Source: Candidatus Hydrogenedentota bacterium (lineage in GTDB: Bacteria; Hydrogenedentota; Hydrogenedentia; Hydrogenedentales; SLHB01). From it: a stretch of 15,643 nt of DNA. The number at the start of each line of letters is the position of its first letter. Within the stretch, counting starts at the first letter, position 1. The notes beneath the pieces were generated by a model. It made no database searches and was not told the DNA's origin. It worked only from the letters and a program-made list of their open reading frames with translations. This document shows positions 1-7,231 of the stretch, piece after piece. A program made the translations under genes and the position numbers. The stretch covers positions 1-15,643 of the forward strand of contig SKRY01000434.1 in NCBI GenBank assembly GCA_007118235.1, given 5' to 3'.

Positions 1-35
1 CCACCACGGCTTCACAAAAGAAAAAGAAACACCCC

Positions 36-1850
36 ATGGCGGGGCAGACCATGAGCGGCGCCGACGCCGTCATCCAGGTTCTCGCGGACGAGGGCGTGGA
101 CACGGTGTTTGGGTACAGCGGTGGCGCGATTCTGCCCACGTACGACGCCATTTTCCGCTACAACGAGAATCACAAGGACAAGCAAATCCGCCTTGTCGTT
201 CCCGCCAACGAACAAGGCGCCGGTTTCATGGCGGCCGGCTATGCCCGGGCCAGCGGCGATGTCGGCGTGTTCCTGGTCACGTCGGGACCCGGCGCCACCA
301 ACTCCGTCACGCCCATCCGCGACTGCATGGCCGACTCCATCCCCGTGGTCTTGATCACGGGCCAGGTGCCCCGCGCCGCGATCGGCACCGACGCGTTTCA
401 GGAGGCGCCCGTTTTCAATGTTATGAGTCCCTGCGCCAAGCACGTGTTTCTTGTCAAGCGCGAGAATGAGATTGAGGAGACGATGCGCACGGCCTTCGAG
501 ATCGCGCGCAGCGGCCGCCCTGGCCCTGTCGTGGTGGACCTGCCCAAGGACATCCAGAATTTCGTGGGTGAGTTCAAGGGCGAAGGCAAACTCAAGTTTC
601 ATGGGTACGAAAATCGTATCCGGCAATTACGGGAATCGCGGGTGTCCAAGGAGAACGGCGAGGCGTTCTTCCGCATGCTTGGCGAGTGCGAGCGGCCCCT
701 GATTTACGCCGGGGGCGGCATCATCAATTCCAATGCGGCCGAGGAGCTGCGGGAGTTCTCACACAAGTTCAATATCCCCGTCGTCACCACCTTGATGGGC
801 ATCGGCGGCATGGACACCAAGGACGACTTGGCCCTGCACATGCTAGGCATGCATGGGACCGCGTACGCCAACTACGCCGTCGAGGATTGTGACTTTCTGC
901 TGGCCGCCGGATCGCGGTTTGATGACCGCGTGGCGGGAAAGGCTTCCGAGTTCGCGCCTCTCGCCAAGTACATCGCCCATATCGACATTGACGCCGCGGA
1001 GATAGGGAAGGTGAAGTCCGTCCAATGGGCTCACGTCGGCGACGCCAAGAATGCGCTGCGCGACTTGATTCAGCAGGGCAAGGATTTCAAGAAGAGTTTC
1101 GATCCTTGGATCAAGCACGTCAAGGCCCTGAAGAAGAAGCACGCCATGAACTACAATCGGAGCAGCGAACTGCTTCAGCCTTACCACGTGCTTGAGATCC
1201 TCAACGAATGCACCGGCGGCGACGCGATTATCACCACGGGCGTCGGGCAGCACCAGATGTGGGCCGCCCAATACCTGGATTTCCGGGAGCCCCGCACGTG
1301 GCTGACCTCCGGCAGCATGGGGACCATGGGCTTTGGCCTGCCTGCCTCGGCCGGCGCTCAGCTTGCGCGTCCCGACAAGATCGTGGTCGATGTCGACGGG
1401 GACGGCAGCCTGCGCATGAACCTCGGCGAGCTTGAGGCGCTCACGACCTATGGCATCCCCGTGAAGGTCCTTCTGATGAACAACCTGGGCGACGGCATGG
1501 TGCGGCAGTGGCAGAACCTGTACTTCGGAGACCGGTTCTCCGGCAGCGACAAATCGCTTCACAAGAAGGATTTCCTTAAGGCCGCCGAGGCCGATGGGTT
1601 CGGGTTCGCAAAACGCTTGACGGACAAGAAGGACGCCAAGAAGCTCATCAAGGCCTTTGTCGAGTACGATGGTCCCGCGCTTCTGGAGGCCTTGATTGAT
1701 CCCCACGCCCCGGTGTATCCGATGGTGGGGCCTGGCCTGGGCTACAAGGACATGATCACGGGACAGTACATCGTCCCTCGTGAGCAGCAGAAGTTTGCTG
1801 AAGAGGCCGAAGGCGAGAAGGATATGACCAAGATCCCCGAGCTATTCTGA
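36..1850 (+). CDS. ilvB: Acetolactate synthase large subunit (AHAS, ThDP-dependent)
   Basis: Catalyses condensation of two pyruvates (or pyruvate with 2-oxobutyrate), the first common step of valine, leucine and isoleucine synthesis, in the cytoplasm. The protein is 604 residues, a normal length for the catalytic subunit. Visible are the N-terminal ThDP-binding domain with the activating glutamate E59 (in ANEQGAGFMAAGYARASG), the central FAD-type domain with SRFDDRVAGK at about 293-302, and the C-terminal ThDP domain with GDG at 455-457 and the paired Asn at 482-483. GMVRQWQ and the near-terminal VYPMVGPG..MI pattern are specific to AHAS among ThDP enzymes. Two details are unusual: Asn replaces the usual His before the catalytic Glu, and NNLGDGMV stands where NNxxLGMV is typical. 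ATG 36 gives the full domain, but no clear Shine-Dalgarno site precedes it; ATG 51 is an alternative. No regulatory subunit gene (ilvN) follows, since the next genes run the other way. Confidence 0.95.
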   Translation: MAGQTMSGADAVIQVLADEGVDTVFGYSGGAILPTYDAIFRYNENHKDKQIRLVVPANEQGAGFMAAGYARASGDVGVFLVTSGPGATNSVTPIRDCMADSIPVVLITGQVPRAAIGTDAFQEAPVFNVMSPCAKHVFLVKRENEIEETMRTAFEIARSGRPGPVVVDLPKDIQNFVGEFKGEGKLKFHGYENRIRQLRESRVSKENGEAFFRMLGECERPLIYAGGGIINSNAAEELREFSHKFNIPVVTTLMGIGGMDTKDDLALHMLGMHGTAYANYAVEDCDFLLAAGSRFDDRVAGKASEFAPLAKYIAHIDIDAAEIGKVKSVQWAHVGDAKNALRDLIQQGKDFKKSFDPWIKHVKALKKKHAMNYNRSSELLQPYHVLEILNECTGGDAIITTGVGQHQMWAAQYLDFREPRTWLTSGSMGTMGFGLPASAGAQLARPDKIVVDVDGDGSLRMNLGELEALTTYGIPVKVLLMNNLGDGMVRQWQNLYFGDRFSGSDKSLHKKDFLKAAEADGFGFAKRLTDKKDAKKLIKAFVEYDGPALLEALIDPHAPVYPMVGPGLGYKDMITGQYIVPREQQKFAEEAEGEKDMTKIPELF

Positions 1851-1872
1851 CGGAACAGCGTTGGGTAAGAAT

Positions 1873-1922
1873 GGAATCCCGGGAAACCAGCTCTCATCAG
1901 GGGGCGGTCTCCCGGGATTTCC
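1873..1922. terminator. Bidirectional hairpin terminator between convergent units
   Basis: An inverted repeat pairs GGAATCCCGGGAAACC (1873-1888) with GGTCTCCCGGGATTTCC (1906-1922), imperfect only at a bulge and one mismatch, with a 17-nt loop. It starts 22 nt after the acetolactate synthase stop and lies 36 nt beyond the end of the opposing DUF1080 gene. That position suits termination in both directions. The T-rich tail is short on either side. Confidence 0.7.
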
Positions 1923-1958
1923 TCATTGGAGTGAACCCGGTGGTCAGTTCGGCTTATT

Positions 1959-2795
1959 CTATTCGGGTTCGATTGAGAGAGGTTGGATGAAGATATCCTT
2001 GAACCGGATGCGCAGGCGGTCCCCAATGTGAATTTGCAGCGCCAGATGCCCATTGAGCCCGACGCCGTGCGCCTGATGGTTCTCGTCATCCAGCACGCCG
2101 GCGCCGTCGTATTCCATCACCTTCACACCGTTGAGGACCGCTTGGAGCTTCGTGCCAACCGCTGTGATTTCAAGGTCGTTCCACGCGGGTTCATCGTCCG
2201 CGTAGTAGAATTCCAATCCTTCCGCCGCCATGCTTTCGTTGACCCATCCGTCTTCGAGTTCTTCGGGATAGATCCAACGTTGATTGCCGCGCGTTTCGTC
2301 CCAAATCATGCCGGTGCGCCATGGGCCGGGCGGATGGATATCGACTTGCGGGCCGTTTAGCCAGCCGCCGCCGTCCGTCTCGTCATAACGGCTGCGAATC
2401 TGGACGCCGCTGTTGCCGGGGTTATCCCGGAAGGCTTGGAACTTCATCCGGAGAATGAAATCGTCAAACTCCTCGTCACTGTACAACCATACGTAATCCT
2501 GATCGCCCCGTTCCATCGAATTGGCCTCAATGGCGCCATCGACGACCCGCCACCACGTATAGTCTTGATCCTCTGGAACAGCCTTGGTGCTCCAGCCGTC
2601 GAGGGTTTCGCCGTCAAAGAGCGAAACCCATTCGCCTTTTTGTACCATCTCGCCCAGTATTTCTTCCCGCGAGGGGTCGGCCTCCGGGGTGTCCGCGGCC
2701 GTGGCGATGGAGCCGGAGAAAAGACCGGCGGCCATCAGAACCGCGGCCATCCAGCGCGCTACTATTGTGAATGTGCTCACGAGCGATCTCCTCAT
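1959..2795 (-). CDS. Secreted DUF1080 protein (3-keto-disaccharide hydrolase family, PF06439)
   Basis: A 278-residue exported protein. Residues 1-34 form a signal peptide: basic start (MRR), hydrophobic core MAAVLMAAGLFSG, and a likely cut near ATAA/DT. The rest is one DUF1080 domain (about 56-272) of concanavalin-like beta-sandwich type. It shows the family opening WVSLFDGETLDGW, then W..VDGAIEA, GNSGVQIRSR at 127-136 and NGPQVDIHPPGPW at 147-159. Characterised members hydrolyse 3-keto-glycosides made by Gfo/Idh/MocA dehydrogenases, and such a gene is the first of this operon; the activity here is inferred. The gene starts 31 nt after the ceramidase-like gene and is last in the unit. Start choice: ATG 2795 has only a weak upstream site, whereas the AGGAGA at codons 2-3 sits 6 nt before an in-frame GTG (2780), so translation may begin there; both starts keep the signal peptide. 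A longer frame to 2876 would overlap the upstream gene and is unlikely. Confidence 0.9.
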   Translation of the reverse strand: MRRSLVSTFTIVARWMAAVLMAAGLFSGSIATAADTPEADPSREEILGEMVQKGEWVSLFDGETLDGWSTKAVPEDQDYTWWRVVDGAIEANSMERGDQDYVWLYSDEEFDDFILRMKFQAFRDNPGNSGVQIRSRYDETDGGGWLNGPQVDIHPPGPWRTGMIWDETRGNQRWIYPEELEDGWVNESMAAEGLEFYYADDEPAWNDLEITAVGTKLQAVLNGVKVMEYDGAGVLDDENHQAHGVGLNGHLALQIHIGDRLRIRFKDIFIQPLSIEPE

Positions 2796-2826
2796 GTCTC
2801 TTGTAGTGCGAGTCTGTGTCTGTTGT

Positions 2827-4293
2827 TCATCCGTCGTCCGCCATCCCCTCAAGCTTGTCCAAGATGGTTTCCACAATCCGGGGCTCGGAATCCACCGCTA
2901 CCCGCGAGCTGCCCAGCCACGTCTCGTATCCGCCGAGTTCATGTTGCCGGGGCGTTGGCAGGTAACCGTATCCTCCGTTGCCAAACGAAATAGTGAAGGC
3001 TCGTTCGAAGGGGCTCTTTTCCTTGATTTCGAGACCCGTCTCCGCGAAGACCTCGAAGGGAATCGCGGCGATGCCCACGCCGCCCACACGCACCGCTTGC
3101 ACCCAGATATCCAACTCGTCCGGAGACTCGTGCAGTTGGATGGTCCGGCGAGCGTACGTCTCTTCCCGGGAATGATTGCCGGGCGCCGCGTCCGGGTCGT
3201 CCACAATGGATCGCGCCCGTTCAAGCATGGCCTCGTCCGGCTTGCGCACATCCAGCGTAAGCTCGGACATGCGCGCATCGAGTTTAGCCCAATCCTGGAA
3301 TTCGACGGTCTGGTAGGCCTTGTAGACGGCTCCCGCCGCGATGGAAGCCACCCGGTTGATCTGTTCGTAGTGTTGACGCTGGGCCGAGGGCGCCTGGAAG
3401 TTGATGTTGTTGATGTCGCCGCTGGTACCATTGGACATGATGCCCACGAACGGCGGATTCCCGGTGTCCGCCTTCAGCAGCCGGCCGATTTCCCGCGCGA
3501 ATACGCCGAAGTAATCGGCGGAAACATGATTGCCGGGCACGCCGCCCACGTAATGGAGCGAGTAGTTCGCCAACAAGGCGATGGGCCGTCCATCCGCCGA
3601 CTCGACCGCAAGGAAGGCGATCTCGGGATCGGTGGGGCCGGCGGGTTCGACAAGGGCCTCGTGGTTACGCGGTGGATTCATGCGAACCTGGTCCACGTCG
3701 CCAAATGGATTCGTCAAGTCGAAGTCCTCGTCCATGAACCAGCGCCGGTTGAACACTTGGTCCGGCGCTTCCCCCGCGCCCCAACCGATGCGGGCGGGCT
3801 CCAGGTTGTTGATGGCCCGGCGTACGCCGTCCACGATGCGATCGGCGATGAACCGTTGGTACGCGGTAAGATCTTCCGGGGGATCCAGCGTGTTGGAGGG
3901 GCGGGCGGAAGGGGCCGAGTGCGTGTGGGTGGACGCCATGAGCATGTGCTCCGCGGGGATGCCTGTCTTCTCCGTGAGCCGTTGCTTCGCGTTGTCGAAG
4001 ACTTCCCGGGCCGCCGCGAGGTTGTCGATGATAACAAGGGCGAGCTGCGTGGAGCCGTCATCCAACACGAGGCACCGCGCCCACAATTCATCGTGGATAT
4101 GCTCCGCTTGGGGACTGCCCCAGCCCCCAACGAGGGTTAGACCGAGTTCCGGCGTAATGTTGCTCTTGGCCGCGCCCGCCTGAAACGTAGGGGCTTCTTC
4201 CTGGGCATGGGCCGTGACGGCGCTCAGCGCCAAGGCCGCCGCCGCAAACAGAAGACAAGCGCCGATAGTTGGAGATGGCATTCGCGAAGTCAT
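2827..4293 (-). CDS. Secreted neutral/alkaline non-lysosomal ceramidase-family protein (PF04734)
   Basis: A 488-residue exported hydrolase-like protein. The signal peptide spans 1-30 (hydrophobic core CLLFAAAALALSAV, cut after AHA). The mature part follows the N-terminal catalytic domain of neutral ceramidases, zinc amidases that split ceramide to sphingosine and fatty acid. Visible are AGAAKSNITPE at 39-49, the zinc-type motif HTHSAP (H123, H125), LHYVGG with H247, IPFEVFAETG with E414 and GYGYLPTP with Y442/Y444, matching the ceramidase zinc ligands His, His, Glu, Tyr. However, where ceramidases carry GDxSP with the proposed key serine, this protein has GDINN (292-296), and it lacks the C-terminal beta-sandwich of full-length enzymes (usually about 650 residues or more). 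Its true substrate is therefore open. The start at ATG 4293 is fixed by GGAGAG a few bases upstream. It is the second gene of the operon, 82 nt after the oxidoreductase. Confidence 0.88.
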   Translation of the reverse strand: MTSRMPSPTIGACLLFAAAALALSAVTAHAQEEAPTFQAGAAKSNITPELGLTLVGGWGSPQAEHIHDELWARCLVLDDGSTQLALVIIDNLAAAREVFDNAKQRLTEKTGIPAEHMLMASTHTHSAPSARPSNTLDPPEDLTAYQRFIADRIVDGVRRAINNLEPARIGWGAGEAPDQVFNRRWFMDEDFDLTNPFGDVDQVRMNPPRNHEALVEPAGPTDPEIAFLAVESADGRPIALLANYSLHYVGGVPGNHVSADYFGVFAREIGRLLKADTGNPPFVGIMSNGTSGDINNINFQAPSAQRQHYEQINRVASIAAGAVYKAYQTVEFQDWAKLDARMSELTLDVRKPDEAMLERARSIVDDPDAAPGNHSREETYARRTIQLHESPDELDIWVQAVRVGGVGIAAIPFEVFAETGLEIKEKSPFERAFTISFGNGGYGYLPTPRQHELGGYETWLGSSRVAVDSEPRIVETILDKLEGMADDG

Positions 4294-4341
4294 TGGATCT
4301 CTCCTTTCCTTAGAGTTGTGTCCACTCTGGATGAACAACTG

Positions 4342-4361
4342 CGGGATGATACTCAATCCCG
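4342..4361 (-). other. Intercistronic hairpin between oxidoreductase and ceramidase-like gene
   Basis: A perfect 6-bp inverted repeat, CGGGAT and ATCCCG with an 8-nt loop, lies in the 82-nt gap between the two genes, about 50 nt ahead of the ceramidase-like start. It has no T tract, so it could be an mRNA-stabilising or processing stem rather than a terminator. It could also be chance. Confidence 0.3.
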
Positions 4362-4375
4362 GCAAATGGGATGCA

Positions 4376-5407
4376 TTACGGCAACGGCAACTTCACGGGT
4401 TGACCCGTTTCACCGGACCGGTCCGCCGCGAAACACACCTCGTGGCTCTTGAGGGCGTCGGCGATGTTGCAGTGGCTTTCCTTGTTCTGCTGGATGCAAT
4501 CCACGAAATGGTCGACCTCCGGTTGGAAGGGATGATGGGTTACGTCGCCGCTGTCCGGCAGAATCGTGGGCACCGTGGCCCAATGCGTCTGACCGGGGTA
4601 TTTCGGCTTGGAATAAATGTTGTTATTCCGGATGCTCCCATCCGTGCCCACCAAGTTTATATTGAACACATAGGGCTGGATGCATTCGAGGCACGAGGTG
4701 GTCTTGGCGATGCGCCCATCCTCGAACCGGCAAATGGTGCAGGTGGTGGCGTTGAACTCGTATTGGTCAAAGGGGGGCTTGCCGCCATGGGTGGCGTATT
4801 GGAAGACCTCGGTGATTTCGCCGCCCATGAACCAGCGCACGGCGTCCACCGCGTGGCAGCCCGCGGACAGCAACGAACTCACGCCGCCTTTTTTACCCTT
4901 GCTCCATTCAAACTGCTTGTACCATGGGCCAATGCCGTGAAAGTAGTCGACCTCGCTCATGATGAGCCGGCCAATCGCGCCATCCGCCAGTTGCGCCTTG
5001 ATGATCTCGAAGAGGGGATTCCAGCGAAGCACGAAACTGACCACGGATTTCACGCCGGCCTTCGCGACGGCGTCACGGATCGCCCGGCCATCCTCGATCG
5101 TGGTGGCGATGGCCTTTTCCAGCAAAATGTGCTTGCCCGCCTGGGCTGCCGCGATAGCCTCCCGCGCATGCACATGCGGCGGCGTGGCGATCGCCACGAT
5201 GTCGATATCATCGCGGGCGAGCATTTGGTCGTAATCGGTGAAGATTTCCGCCTTGACGCCCATCTCGGCCGCTTTGGCGCGAGCGCGCTCCTCGTTACGG
5301 CCGTACAAGGCCCGGACTTCCGTGTGCGGGTTTTGTATGAACGCCTTGATGTATTCGCCCGCGACCCAGCCGGGTCCGGCGACCCCAACTCCAAGTGTCG
5401 CTGCCAT
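4376..5407 (-). CDS. Gfo/Idh/MocA family NAD(P)-dependent oxidoreductase
   Basis: A 343-residue cytoplasmic dehydrogenase without a signal peptide. Residues 5-125 form the Rossmann fold: GVGVAGPGWVAGEY holds the dinucleotide-binding glycines, followed by IVAIATPPHVHAREAI at 70-85 and the catalytic lysine region LLEKAIATT (K98). The family usually has EKP here; this protein has EKA. The C-terminal alpha/beta domain carries AGCHAVD (182-188), whose H185 and D188 fit the conserved active-site His and Asp. Members oxidise or reduce sugars, inositols and sugar derivatives, often at C3; the substrate cannot be read from the sequence. The start is set by AAGGAGGAG six nt before the ATG. It is the first gene of an operon with secreted hydrolases, which points to use of a sugar released outside the cytoplasm. 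A predicted promoter lies about 100 nt upstream. Confidence 0.93.
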   Translation of the reverse strand: MAATLGVGVAGPGWVAGEYIKAFIQNPHTEVRALYGRNEERARAKAAEMGVKAEIFTDYDQMLARDDIDIVAIATPPHVHAREAIAAAQAGKHILLEKAIATTIEDGRAIRDAVAKAGVKSVVSFVLRWNPLFEIIKAQLADGAIGRLIMSEVDYFHGIGPWYKQFEWSKGKKGGVSSLLSAGCHAVDAVRWFMGGEITEVFQYATHGGKPPFDQYEFNATTCTICRFEDGRIAKTTSCLECIQPYVFNINLVGTDGSIRNNNIYSKPKYPGQTHWATVPTILPDSGDVTHHPFQPEVDHFVDCIQQNKESHCNIADALKSHEVCFAADRSGETGQPVKLPLP

Positions 5408-5494
5408 GCGTTACTCCTCCTTGCCTTTCGTGTGTTGGTTCCGTGAATCGGCGTGGCCCATCCAGCCGCGTCACCCCGCCTGTCTAAGCCCCGC

Positions 5495-5514
5495 ATACTG
5501 ACTTTGGGCAGTAT
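5495..5514. promoter_or_regulatory. Operator-like inverted repeat over the Gfo/Idh/MocA promoter
   Basis: ATACTG (5495-5500) and CAGTAT (5509-5514) form a perfect 6-bp dyad with an 8-nt centre. The right half overlaps the predicted -10 box of the leftward promoter, and the predicted start point falls inside the repeat. This is a typical place for a repressor operator. No regulator gene is in the window. Confidence 0.4.
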
Positions 5515-5539
5515 ACGCCACCATATTCGGCGCAAGCAA
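5510..5539 (-). promoter_or_regulatory. Predicted sigma70-type promoter of the oxidoreductase operon
   Basis: Read on the minus strand, TTGCTT (5539-5534) and TATACT (5515-5510) are separated by 18 nt. Both boxes are close to consensus. The start point would lie near 5503, giving a leader of about 95 nt before the ATG at 5407. Confidence 0.5.
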
Positions 5540-5732
5540 CAGCCCTTACGCCATGGCGGTGATTCCGGCTCAACGGATGACCGATGTCAAATCGCTGGTA
5601 GCAAGATGGTTGAATTGTGAACGCGAAGTAGACTACGTTAGTCGAGGCCGCGCTTATGGACAGGCCGGGAGCGTGTCCGCCGGGGCGCGTCCCATTCTAA
5701 ATCACACCTAGGCAAACGGGAGGGGTATCGCA

Positions 5733-7004
5733 ATGACGAAACTGGCGATTGACGGAGGACCCAAGGGCGTAACCAATCAATTGGCGGGGTGGCCCAGCCT
5801 GGACGAGAAGGCGGTACAGGCGGCCGCGGATGTGCTCCGCTCGGGCAAGATCAACTACTGGACCGGCTCGAAGGGGCGGGAGTTCGAGGAAGCCTTCGCC
5901 AAGTGGCAAGGGAGCAAATACGCCATCAATGTGGCCACCGGCACGGCCGCGCTGCACGTGTGCCTGGCGTCGCTGGGCATTGGGCCGGGCGACGAGGTTA
6001 TCGTGCCGAGTTACACCTTCATCGCCACCAGCTTCTCGGTCGTGCAAGCGGGGGCCATCCCCCGGTTCGCCGATGTGAACATGGACGATCACTGCATCAG
6101 CGTCGAATCCGCCGAGAAGCTCGTGACCAAGCGCACAAAGGCGATCATGCCCGTGCATCTCTACGGCAACGTGTGTGACATGGACAAGATCCACGCCTTC
6201 GCGAAGAAGCACAACCTCTACGTCATCGAGGACAACGCCCAAGCCTTCGGCGGCTCGTACAAAGGCAAGAAGACGGGGACGCTGAGCCACATCGCGGCAT
6301 GCAGCTTCTGCCAGAACAAGACCTTCACCACCGGGGGCGAGGGCGGCATGGTGACCACCGATGATGAAGCCCTGGCTTGGGAGGCGCGCAGCTTCCGCGA
6401 CCACGGCTACAACGTCCGCGAACGCTTGAACCTGCTCGAACTCGAACAGAAGCTGCCCTACATCCATGACCGGGTGGGCTGGAACTATCGCATGACCGAG
6501 ATGCAATCCGCCATTGGGTTGGCCGAACTCGAGCGCATGGACAACTGGAACCTGCCCACGCGCCGCCGCAATGCGCACATCGTGATGGACGCCCTGGGCG
6601 AACTGCCCCAGGTCATGTACATGCCCATCGACACGGACGAGCGGCGCAACGGCTGGTTCAGCATGGCGTTCACGTTGGACATTGACAACATGAGCTGCGA
6701 CATCGAACAGTTCGTCGCCGCCGTTGGAGCCGAAGGCGCGCCCTGCTGGAAGGTTTTCTGGCCGCAGTGCCACACGGAGAAGGCGTTCACGGAACAGCGG
6801 GGCTTTGGCGATACCGGATTCCCCTTCACGTCGAAGGAATACACGGACCCCGAGAGCGTCGATTATACTCAGGTCCGCGTGCCCAATGCTGAGTGGCATG
6901 AGAAGCGCACCTTCACCTGTTTCCCCTTCCCAACCTTCACGGAAGACGACATGAAACAGATCGCCGGCGCCCTGGTGAAAGTGATCAAGGCCTATTCCGC
7001 CTAA
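5733..7004 (+). CDS. DegT/DnrJ/EryC1/StrS family PLP-dependent aminotransferase
   Basis: A 423-residue cytoplasmic enzyme of the sugar aminotransferase family (fold type I). It starts with the family pattern A(I)DGGP, then W.GSKGREFEEAFAKW at about 43-58, the PLP phosphate-binding GTAALHVCLASLG (70-82) and VPSYTFIAT (91-99). MPVHLYGN at 139-146 and EDNAQAFGG (166-174) follow, with D167 expected to contact the pyridine nitrogen. The Schiff-base lysine is K196 in CQNKTFTTGGEGG. Members transfer an amino group to keto-sugars, usually nucleotide-linked, or reduce or dehydrate them; the conserved lysine argues for an aminotransferase rather than a dehydratase. No nucleotide-sugar genes adjoin it, so the substrate is unknown. 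The start is supported by GGAGGGG seven nt upstream. It diverges from the Gfo/Idh/MocA gene, a pairing that may reflect a shared sugar pathway. A long inverted repeat follows 18 nt after the stop. Confidence 0.92.
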   Translation: MTKLAIDGGPKGVTNQLAGWPSLDEKAVQAAADVLRSGKINYWTGSKGREFEEAFAKWQGSKYAINVATGTAALHVCLASLGIGPGDEVIVPSYTFIATSFSVVQAGAIPRFADVNMDDHCISVESAEKLVTKRTKAIMPVHLYGNVCDMDKIHAFAKKHNLYVIEDNAQAFGGSYKGKKTGTLSHIAACSFCQNKTFTTGGEGGMVTTDDEALAWEARSFRDHGYNVRERLNLLELEQKLPYIHDRVGWNYRMTEMQSAIGLAELERMDNWNLPTRRRNAHIVMDALGELPQVMYMPIDTDERRNGWFSMAFTLDIDNMSCDIEQFVAAVGAEGAPCWKVFWPQCHTEKAFTEQRGFGDTGFPFTSKEYTDPESVDYTQVRVPNAEWHEKRTFTCFPFPTFTEDDMKQIAGALVKVIKAYSA

Positions 7005-7022
7005 ACGTCCCCTGTTCGGCAG

Positions 7023-7079
7023 GCCCCAATCGCCGGGGATGTAAACAGACGGCTCGCCGCGGTCCCCGGCGATTGGGGC
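7023..7079. terminator. Perfect 17-bp inverted repeat with nested hairpin, probable terminator
   Basis: GCCCCAATCGCCGGGGA (7023-7039) is repeated exactly inverted as TCCCCGGCGATTGGGGC (7063-7079). Inside the 23-nt loop is a second small stem, CGGC-TC-GCCG (7050-7059). It lies 18 nt after the aminotransferase stop, so termination is the simplest role. There is no T tract after either arm, and the perfect match leaves open a mobile or repetitive element. Confidence 0.55.
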
Positions 7080-7178
7080 GGTTCCGCAATCGCAATTGCT
7101 GAGCGGTGGCACACTCTTGACGGCTCGGGCTTTGGGGCGAGAAAGGGGCGCAAAGCAGATTCGCATTTGACGCGAGGC

Positions 7179-7206
7179 TTGATGTGTGGACGGTGTCTTG
7201 TATTGT
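7179..7206 (+). promoter_or_regulatory. Candidate promoter of the DUF6788-like gene
   Basis: TTGATG (7179-7184) and TATTGT (7201-7206) are spaced by 16 nt. The -10 box lies inside the palindrome at 7197-7219, and the ATG used below (7232) is about 20 nt past the expected start point. The boxes are only moderate matches. Confidence 0.35.
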
Positions 7207-7219
7207 ATACAGATACAAG
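7197..7219. promoter_or_regulatory. Operator-like palindrome
   Basis: CTTGTAT (7197-7203) and ATACAAG (7213-7219) are perfect inverted copies around a 9-nt centre, TGTATACAG, itself partly symmetric (GTATAC). The AT-rich site stands out from the GC-rich surroundings and overlaps the candidate -10 box. The half-site recalls operators of GntR-like repressors, but the family cannot be named from this alone. Confidence 0.45.
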
Positions 7220-7231
7220 ATAGGGGTCCTC

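Larger units (their letters stand above)
5408..5732. other. Divergent intergenic control region (325 nt, no gene seen)
   Basis: This gap separates the start of the Gfo/Idh/MocA operon from the start of the DegT-type gene. It holds a good minus-strand promoter with an overlapping inverted repeat (described separately). Further right there is a short dyad, GACTA-CGT-TAGTC, at 5631-5643. For the rightward gene I see only a poor promoter candidate near TTGAAT at 5610, and its Shine-Dalgarno site GGAGGGG just before 5733. No conserved small ORF is apparent. Confidence 0.5.

Noticed and set aside
843..1706. A 287-codon frame antisense to acetolactate synthase
   Set aside because: Shadow of a well-supported gene without protein-like motifs.
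2584..4140. A 518-codon frame antisense to the ceramidase-like and DUF1080 genes
   Set aside because: It spans two certain genes on the other strand and has no recognisable domain.
5697..7166. A 489-codon frame antisense to the DegT-type gene
   Set aside because: The opposite strand has clear aminotransferase motifs; this frame has none and no credible ribosome site.
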